Notes under the pieces: model-generated | Databases searched by the model: none | What the model saw: the letters and a program-made list of their open reading frames with translations, nothing else | What the model was told of the DNA's origin: nothing | Made by a program: the position numbers and the translations under genes | Shown: positions 59,139-64,000 of the stretch, piece by piece | Layout: every line of letters begins with the position of its first letter | Numbering within the stretch: position 1 is the first letter of the stretch | Assembly (NCBI RefSeq): GCF_000620645.1 | Contig: NZ_JIAV01000020.1 | Location: 266,991 to 330,990 of the forward strand | Direction: 5' to 3' | Length of the DNA stretch: 64,000 bases | Origin: Nocardioides sp. URHA0032 | Lineage (GTDB): Bacteria; Actinomycetota; Actinomycetes; Propionibacteriales; Nocardioidaceae

Positions 59139-59943
59139 CGGCCTTCGCCACGATGTCCTGGTAGCGCGAGCCGGTGAGCTTCGCGAGGTGGTGGACCGCG
59201 TGCGCGTCGAGCCCGACGAGCACCCGCGCCTTGTCGTGCAGCACGCCCTTGACGATGATCTCGGCGGCCCGCTCCGGGGTCATCTTGGCGAGCTTCTCGT
59301 CGAACAGCCTCGCCGTGCGCTCCTTGTCCTCCTTGGCGGAGACGCGGGCGTTGCGCGCGATCGCGGTCTTGATGCCGCCGGGGTGCACCACGGTCACGCC
59401 GACCGGGTGACCGGCGACCAGCATCTCCTCGCGGAGCGCCTCGGACATGCCTCGGACGGCGTACTTGGCGGCGTTGTACATGCTCTGGCCGGGCATCGAG
59501 ACGAGCCCGAACAGCGACGAGATGTTCACGACGTGGCCGTCGCCCGACGCGATCAGGTGGGGCAGGAACTCCTTGGTGCCGTGCAGCACGCCCCAGAAGT
59601 TGATGCCGACGATCCAGTCCATGTCGCCGTACTCGAGGTCCTCGAGGTTCCCTGCGAGCGCGACACCGGCGTTGTTCACGACCACGTTCACCCGGCCGAG
59701 CTGCTCGGCCACCGAGGAGGCGTACGCCGCGAACGCGGCGCGGTCGGCGACGTCGAGGTGGTCGGAGCGCACCTCCCGGGCGCCGGCCGCCTTGACCAGG
59801 TCGACGGTCTCGGCCAGCCCGGCGTCGTCGACGTCGGAGATCGCCAGCAGCGCGCCCTGGCGGGCCAGGTTGAGGGAGAGCGCCCGGCCGATGCCGGAGC
59901 CCGCTCCCGTGATCGCCACGACCTTGTCGTCGAAGGACTTCAT
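59101..59943 (-). CDS. Short-chain dehydrogenase/reductase coupled to the BVMO
   Basis: A 280-residue SDR: VVAITGAGSGIGRALSLNLA (cofactor), ISDVDD acidic residue indicating NAD preference, VVVNNAGVALAG, ISSLFGLVSMPGQSMYNAAK (Ser...Tyr-x3-Lys). The C-terminal AKMTPERAAEIIVKGVLHDK region is typical of SDRs found with Baeyer-Villiger enzymes. It likely oxidises an alcohol to the ketone used by the monooxygenase. The ATG overlaps the stop of the monooxygenase gene (4 bp). Confidence 0.92.
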   Translation of the reverse strand: MKSFDDKVVAITGAGSGIGRALSLNLARQGALLAISDVDDAGLAETVDLVKAAGAREVRSDHLDVADRAAFAAYASSVAEQLGRVNVVVNNAGVALAGNLEDLEYGDMDWIVGINFWGVLHGTKEFLPHLIASGDGHVVNISSLFGLVSMPGQSMYNAAKYAVRGMSEALREEMLVAGHPVGVTVVHPGGIKTAIARNARVSAKEDKERTARLFDEKLAKMTPERAAEIIVKGVLHDKARVLVGLDAHAVHHLAKLTGSRYQDIVAKAASRVLPDRTTVV

Positions 59944-61448
59944 GCGGGCTGTTCCTCCCTGCTGGTGGGGACCGGGGTGGTGTCGTAGGCGTCGGCGTCG
60001 AAGCGGGCGAGGTTGCGGCGGAACGTGAAGGTGGCCTTCGGCCACAGCGTGGTGTTGCGGCCGTGCTCGTCGAGGTACCAGCTCTCGCAGCCGCCCGTCG
60101 TCCAGACCGTGCGCTTCATCCGGCGCTGGACGCTGCGGTTCCACTTCCGGTGCGCCGCCTCGCGCGGCTCGATCGCGCCGAGGCCGCGCTCGCGCATGGT
60201 GCGCACGGCGTCGCGGAGGTAGGCGACCTGGGCCTCGATGATGAAGACCATGCTGGTGTGGCCCTGGCCCGTGTTGGGGCCGACCAGGACGAACAGGTTC
60301 GGGAAGCCGGGCACCGTCGTGCCCTTGTACGCCGCCATGCCCTGCTCGCGCCAGACGTCGGCAAGGCTCCGCCCGGCGGTGCCGGTGACCTGCTCGGCGA
60401 ACGGCAGGTCGGTGGTGTGGAAGCCGGTTGCCACGACCAGGACGTCGACCGGCCGCTCCACCCCGTCCGCGGTGACGACCGCGTTGCCGGTGACCTTCGC
60501 GATCGGGTCGGTCACGAGCTCGGTGTTGTCCGCGGCGAGCGCCGGGTACCACGTGTTGGACCGCAGGATCCGCTTGCAGCCGATCTCGAAGTGGGGAGTC
60601 ACACGCTCGCGCAGCGCCGGGTCCTTGATGCCCTTGCGGATGTTCGCGAGCGCGGCCTGCTTGGCGGGGGCGGCGATCTTCGGCTCGATGGTGAACGCGG
60701 GCACGTAGGCCTCGTGCGCCCAGTAGATGCCGGTCCGGTAGACCTTCCGCAGCAGCGGGAGCCGGCGCAGCGCGCGTCGCTCGAGGGCGCCGTACCGACG
60801 GTCGTTGCGGGGGATCACCCACGGCGCGGTGCGCTGGTAGACGTCGAGGTGGCCGCCGCTGGCCGCCAGGGACTGCTGCAGCTCGGGGACGATCTGGATC
60901 GCCGAGGCGCCGGTGCCGATCACCGCGACCCGTTTGCCGGCCAGGTCGACGTCGTGGTTCCACCGCGCGGAGTGGAACAGCTCGCCCTGGAACGTCTCGA
61001 TGCCTTCGATCTCCGGCAGCTTCGGCTCCGACAGGCTGCCCGCGCCGACGACCAGCGTGCGCGACACGACCGTGCGCTCGCCGTCCGGCCCGGTGATCCG
61101 CGACCGCCACACCTGGGCCGCCTCGTCCCAGGTGGCGTCCTCGAAGCGGGTGTCGAACTCGAAGCGGTCGAGGGTGCCCGAGCTCTCGGCGACCGAGCGC
61201 AGGTAGGCCTGGATCTCCGGCTGCGGGGAGTACGACATCGACCACTCGGGATTGGTCGCGAACGAGTACGAGTAGAGCTGGCTCGGGACGTCGCACGCCG
61301 CGCCGGGGTAGGTGTTGTCACGCCACGTGCCGCCGACGTCCGACCCCTTCTCGACCACCAGGAAGTCGGTCTCGCCGTCCTCCTGGAGCTTGATGGCGGC
61401 GCACAGTCCCGCGAAGCCCGCTCCGACGATGAGGTGCTCCACATGCAT
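59940..61448 (-). CDS. Baeyer-Villiger-type flavin monooxygenase
   Basis: A 502-residue NADPH-dependent flavoprotein monooxygenase. It has the FAD motif LIVGAGFAGLCAA (residues ~6-18), the BVMO fingerprint FQGELFHSARWNHD (F-x-G-x3-H-x3-W), the NADP motif VAVIGTGASAIQ and the ATGFHTTDLPF segment. These enzymes insert oxygen next to a ketone to make esters or lactones, e.g. in cyclic ketone or steroid breakdown. The ATG at 61448 is 6 nt after TACGGT, with TTGACA 18 nt further up. It forms an operon with the SDR and is divergent from tetR. Confidence 0.93.
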   Translation of the reverse strand: MHVEHLIVGAGFAGLCAAIKLQEDGETDFLVVEKGSDVGGTWRDNTYPGAACDVPSQLYSYSFATNPEWSMSYSPQPEIQAYLRSVAESSGTLDRFEFDTRFEDATWDEAAQVWRSRITGPDGERTVVSRTLVVGAGSLSEPKLPEIEGIETFQGELFHSARWNHDVDLAGKRVAVIGTGASAIQIVPELQQSLAASGGHLDVYQRTAPWVIPRNDRRYGALERRALRRLPLLRKVYRTGIYWAHEAYVPAFTIEPKIAAPAKQAALANIRKGIKDPALRERVTPHFEIGCKRILRSNTWYPALAADNTELVTDPIAKVTGNAVVTADGVERPVDVLVVATGFHTTDLPFAEQVTGTAGRSLADVWREQGMAAYKGTTVPGFPNLFVLVGPNTGQGHTSMVFIIEAQVAYLRDAVRTMRERGLGAIEPREAAHRKWNRSVQRRMKRTVWTTGGCESWYLDEHGRNTTLWPKATFTFRRNLARFDADAYDTTPVPTSREEQPA

Positions 61449-61454
61449 GGGCCG

Positions 61455-61490
61455 ACCGTACTGGCGTTATTGAAAAAGTGTCAATAGAGT
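61455..61490. promoter_or_regulatory. TetR operator over the BVMO promoter
   Basis: TATTGA (61468-61473) and TCAATA (61481-61486) are perfect inverted arms with a 7-base spacer. On the minus strand TTGACA (61484-61479) and TACGGT (61460-61455), 18 bases apart, form the BVMO promoter, whose -35 lies in the operator. On the plus strand TAGAGT (61485-61490) sits 7 nt before the tetR GTG. Binding would repress both genes. Confidence 0.65.
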
Positions 61491-61497
61491 GGTGGCC

Positions 61498-62118
61498 GTG
61501 AGTCAGCCTACCCTCCGCCAGACGTCTGGGGGCCGGACCCGCTTGTCGCCCGAGCAGCGGCGGGAGCAGCTCCTCGATCTGGGCGTGAAGCTGCTCGCCC
61601 ACCGGTCCCTCGATGAGCTCTCGATCGACCTGCTCGCGGAGGAGGCCGGGATCTCGCGCGGGCTGCTCTACCACTACTTCGGCAACAAGCACGCCTTCCA
61701 CGAGGCCGTCGTACGCCGGGCTGCCGACGACCTGATCGAGCAGACGGCACCCCCGGTCGACGGCGAGCCGATGGAGCGGATGCTGACCTCGTTGTCGGCG
61801 TACCTCGACTACGTCGTGGACAACCACGAGGGCTACCTGTCCCTGGTGAAGGCGGCGGCCGGCGGCAACGAGACGCTGCGCGAGATCTACGAGGAGGCCC
61901 GGTCGGCGCTGAACGGCCGGGTCTTCCGCGAGGACGCGCAGGGCGACATCATCCCCGACACCCCCGCGACCCGGCTGGTGGTGCGCGGCTGGTCGGCGAT
62001 GGTGGAGGAGCTGGTGCTCTCCTGGATCGCCGAGCCGCGCGGGGTGACCCGCGAGGAGCTGCTCGAGATCATGGCCGCGTCGCTGCCCGCGATCGTCGAG
62101 GTCACGCCGGGCCGGTAG
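61498..62118 (+). CDS. TetR-family transcriptional regulator
   Basis: A 206-residue regulator. The N-terminal helix-turn-helix (RREQLLDLGVKLLAHRSLDE, then ISRGLLYHYFGNKHAFHEAV) is a classical TetR DNA-binding domain; the C-terminal helical domain would bind an effector, probably a ketone or acyl-CoA. It is divergent from the BVMO/SDR operon, with a palindrome in the 49-bp gap. The GTG at 61498 is preferred over GTGs at 61489 and 61492 because TAGAGT lies 7 nt upstream. Confidence 0.88.
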   Translation: MSQPTLRQTSGGRTRLSPEQRREQLLDLGVKLLAHRSLDELSIDLLAEEAGISRGLLYHYFGNKHAFHEAVVRRAADDLIEQTAPPVDGEPMERMLTSLSAYLDYVVDNHEGYLSLVKAAAGGNETLREIYEEARSALNGRVFREDAQGDIIPDTPATRLVVRGWSAMVEELVLSWIAEPRGVTREELLEIMAASLPAIVEVTPGR

Positions 62119-62148
62119 CCGGGGCGGGAGCCGGGGCGGGAGCCGGGG

Positions 62149-62250
62149 GGTCTCGACACGCTCGCTGGCGCTCGCGACTCGACCACCGACGACTTCTTCG
62201 TTGGTCGAGTAGCCCGCCGCGAGGAACGAGCGGGGGGCGTATCGAGAACC
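62149..62250. repeat. Palindromic repeat element, copy 1
   Basis: Begins GGTCTCGACACGCTCGCTGG and ends CGTATCGAGAACC. Its ends and inner segments (ACTCGACC against GGTCGAGTAG) are inverted, so the ~100-bp element can fold into a long hairpin. A reverse-complement copy with about 90% identity over ~88 bases lies at 63913-64000, on the other side of the kstD-like gene. It resembles dispersed REP/MITE-like repeats seen between genes in Nocardioides and relatives (recalled). Confidence 0.8.
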
Positions 62251-62335
62251 CCCCCGCCCGAGCGGGCGACGACACCCCGACGGTCCCCACGAGCGCCAGG
62301 GCAGTGACGAGGAGGGAGCGACGGGCAAGTGCTAC
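62250..62335 (-). pseudogene. Possible truncated secreted-protein gene (signal peptide remnant)
   Basis: Just after the kstD-like stop on the minus strand, a frame reads LARRSLLVTALALVGTVGVS then SPARAGG, a near-perfect signal peptide with an A-R-A cleavage site. The frame has no ATG or GTG near its beginning, and it runs straight into repeat copy 1. This looks like the start of a secreted protein gene cut off by the repeat. Chance similarity cannot be excluded. Confidence 0.3.
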
Positions 62336-63846
62336 GTGCTGGACCGCAGCTCCCGCACCGCGAGCGACGCGAAGACCATCGCGGAGCCGAGCGGCGCGCC
62401 GGGGCCGGGGTACACCGTGCCGAAGACCGACGCGGCGGAGTTCCCGGCGGCGTACAGGCCGGCGATGTGACTGCCGCCCTCTCGTAGCACGCGCCCGGCG
62501 GCGTCGGTGACGAGCCCGCCCTTGGTGCCGAGGTCGGAGAGCACGAAGCGGGCCGCGTAGTACGGCGCCTGCGTCACCGGGGTGAGGGCCTTGTTGGCGC
62601 CCTCGCCGCCGGCGAAGAAGGTGTCGTACTCGTCCTCGCCGCGGCCGAAGTCCTCGTCGACGCCGGACTCGCAGAAGCCGTTGAACCGCTCGACGGTGGC
62701 CACCAGCTCCGCAGGCGGTACGCCGATCGCGCCGGCCAGCTCCGGCAGCGAGTCCGCCTGCACCCAGGTGCCGGCCGCGAGGTGGGCGGCCGGGTCGCCC
62801 TCGGGCATCGCGATGGCCGGCAGCCGGCCGCCCTCCCGGGAGTCGAAGACGTACCAGGACGGGATCCGCTCCGGCGTCTCGGCCATCGCCCGGCCGAACC
62901 GGTCGTAGGGGAGGGACTCGTTGGCGTACCGGCGGCCGGCCTGGTCGACCATCAGCCCGGACCGGAAGCCGAGGGTGAACGAGCCGCCGCCGTCCGGCTG
63001 CTCGAGACCGGGGCAGAACCATCCGATGCCGCGGTAGTCGGTCGCGGCGCCGATGGACGCTCCGGCGACGATCGGCTCGCCGGTGTTGGTGCCGGCCGGC
63101 GCCATCGTCCAGGCGACATCGCCCGGCACGCCGTGCTCCGCGCGCAGCCCGGCGTTGCCCTCGAAGCCACCCGCGGCGACCAGCACGCCGCGGCGTGCAC
63201 GGATCTCTTTCGGACCCTCGGGGGTCATGCCAGCGACACCCACCACGCGGTCGCCGTCCAGCACCAGCCCGGTCACGGGCAGCTCGGTCAGGACGGTGCC
63301 GCCGTCGCGCAGGAATCCGTCCAGCAGTCGCGCGATCAGCGCCTGCCCGCCGCTCAGGGTGTTCCGGCCGCCCTCGCCCGCACGGTCGCGCTCGACCGGC
63401 GGCCGCACCAGCGCGCCGACCCGCTCCGGCAGGTCGCCGCGCTTGACGTTGGCCGGCTGGATCGACCGCCCGAACGGCACCCGGCCGGGCGCGGCGTAGT
63501 ACTCGGGGAACGGCAGCCACTCGAAGTCGATCGCCTCGTCGGCCTCCAGCTCCGCGACGAGCTCGGGCGCGTGGGCGAGGAACGCCTCGACCCTGGCCTC
63601 GTCTGGGTCGACCAGGATCGCGCCGAGGTACTCCCGCGCGGACTCCGTCGAGTCCGCGATGCCCGCGCGCTGCTGCACGTCGCTGCCGGGCAGCCAGCAC
63701 GCCCCACCGGAGTACGCCGAGGTCCCGCCGAGCAGGCCGGTCTTCTCGACCACCACGGTCGACAGCCCCGACTTCTGGGCGAGGAACGCGCCGGTCATCG
63801 CGCCCCCACCCGAGCCCACGACCACGACGTCGTACACATCGGTCAT
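62332..63846 (-). CDS. kstD: 3-ketosteroid-delta1-dehydrogenase-like flavoprotein
   Basis: A 504-residue FAD-binding dehydrogenase of the KstD/fumarate reductase flavoprotein family. The FAD motif is VVVVGSGGGAMTGAFLAQ, with the second signature LLGGTSAYSGGACWLPG. Near the end AGNSAASVFGTVYPGPGAPLG carries Tyr479 and Gly483, equivalent to catalytic Tyr487/Gly491 of Rhodococcus KstD1. KstD introduces the C1-C2 double bond in steroid ring A. A delta4(5-alpha)-dehydrogenase or other 3-ketosteroid enzyme is possible. Its promoter overlaps a KstR-type box. Start ATG 63846. Confidence 0.85.
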   Translation of the reverse strand: MTDVYDVVVVGSGGGAMTGAFLAQKSGLSTVVVEKTGLLGGTSAYSGGACWLPGSDVQQRAGIADSTESAREYLGAILVDPDEARVEAFLAHAPELVAELEADEAIDFEWLPFPEYYAAPGRVPFGRSIQPANVKRGDLPERVGALVRPPVERDRAGEGGRNTLSGGQALIARLLDGFLRDGGTVLTELPVTGLVLDGDRVVGVAGMTPEGPKEIRARRGVLVAAGGFEGNAGLRAEHGVPGDVAWTMAPAGTNTGEPIVAGASIGAATDYRGIGWFCPGLEQPDGGGSFTLGFRSGLMVDQAGRRYANESLPYDRFGRAMAETPERIPSWYVFDSREGGRLPAIAMPEGDPAAHLAAGTWVQADSLPELAGAIGVPPAELVATVERFNGFCESGVDEDFGRGEDEYDTFFAGGEGANKALTPVTQAPYYAARFVLSDLGTKGGLVTDAAGRVLREGGSHIAGLYAAGNSAASVFGTVYPGPGAPLGSAMVFASLAVRELRSST

Positions 63847-63853
63847 GCGGGCG

Positions 63854-63871
63854 ATACTAGAACACGTTCCA
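63854..63871 (-). promoter_or_regulatory. KstR-type operator and -10 element of the kstD-like gene
   Basis: TAGAACACGTTCCA at 63858-63871 is identical to the 14-mer before the DUF1295 gene and fits TNNAACNNGTTNNA. On the minus strand it overlaps by two bases the -10-like TAGTAT (63859-63854), 7 nt before the ATG. The ACTAGAACACGTTCCA stretch (16 nt) is shared by both sites. Confidence 0.75.
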
Positions 63872-63912
63872 TTCCAGGCGCCGAATAGCGAGTGCAGGTC
63901 GGTGGCCGACGT

Positions 63913-64000
63913 CCGCCGCTCGTTCCTCGCGGCGGCCTACTCGACCAACGAAGCAGTAGTCGGTGGTCGAGTAGCGAGCGCCAGCGAGCGTATCGAGACC
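63913..64000. repeat. Palindromic repeat element, copy 2 (inverted)
   Basis: Reverse complement of copy 1 (62149-62250), ending CGTATCGAGACC at the window edge. Differences are scattered single bases; similarity fades toward 63905. The element may continue beyond the window. The two copies point outward from the kstD-like gene. Confidence 0.78.

Noticed and set aside
62119..62331. Insertion sequence between tetR and kstD
   Set aside because: The repeats here have no transposase and are only about 100 bp, so they are treated as a palindromic element, not an IS.

Overview
The window is chromosomal DNA from a very GC-rich actinobacterium. Strong G/C bias at third codon positions, a 13E12-type HNH endonuclease end, a mycothiol-type DinB-fold protein, WXG100 proteins, glgA/glgC in the mycobacterial divergent arrangement, KstR-type boxes, and many start codons sitting 5-8 nt after a TANNNT hexamer (leaderless style) all fit. 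The overall style is closest to Nocardioides and relatives; this is an inference from gene content, not from a marker gene. No rRNA, tRNA, complete insertion sequence, prophage or CRISPR array was seen. Genes are densely packed, many pairs overlap by 1-4 nt, and no stretch over 300 bases lacks a gene.

Layout. 1-5.2 kb: end of an HNH endonuclease gene, a secreted collagen-like protein, an amino-acid permease, an M1-type peptidase with an altered catalytic motif, and a divergent HspR-like/Hsp20 pair. 5.3-8.5 kb: a fatty acid desaturase, then an FAD oxidoreductase and a DUF1295 (steroid-reductase-like) membrane protein behind a KstR-type operator. 8.5-20.7 kb: a cell-surface glycan locus (GT2, two GT4 enzymes, a lauroyl-type acyltransferase, a large polytopic membrane protein, a Wzx-type flippase, a TagF/TagB-type glycerophosphotransferase, an OafA-type acyltransferase and a secreted glycosidase-like protein). 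20.7-30.7 kb: transporters with their regulators, RlmC-type rRNA methylase, DksA-like, TfoX-like and methyltransferase genes, an aldo/keto reductase and several small conserved proteins. 30.7-34.2 kb: a likely type VII-associated toxin/immunity pair, a permuted papain-fold protein, tiny proteins, and a pair of 99-residue WXG100 proteins.

34.2-39.0 kb: a two-subunit acyl-CoA dehydrogenase and two SDR enzymes. 39.0-41.5 kb: an alpha/beta hydrolase and a gluconate kinase/permease pair. 41.6-45.4 kb: an EthD-like protein, the glycogen pair glgA/glgC, and a mismatch uracil glycosylase. 45.4-53.8 kb: a lipoprotein, secreted hydrolases, an orphan Mod-like DNA methyltransferase, a wax ester synthase/DGAT and a Ser/Thr kinase with a His-rich tail. 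53.8-59.1 kb: an FUSC-like membrane protein, a Y-family polymerase lacking the usual steric gate, a YbdK-type ligase, a DUF402 protein and a ThrE exporter. 59.1-64 kb: an SDR/Baeyer-Villiger monooxygenase operon with a divergent TetR regulator, and a 3-ketosteroid dehydrogenase with a second KstR-type box, flanked by inverted copies of a palindromic repeat.

Two themes stand out. The first is steroid/lipid oxidation, in which two genes share an identical 16-base operator stretch 55 kb apart. The second is the cell surface: the glycan locus and the WXG100/toxin neighbourhood.
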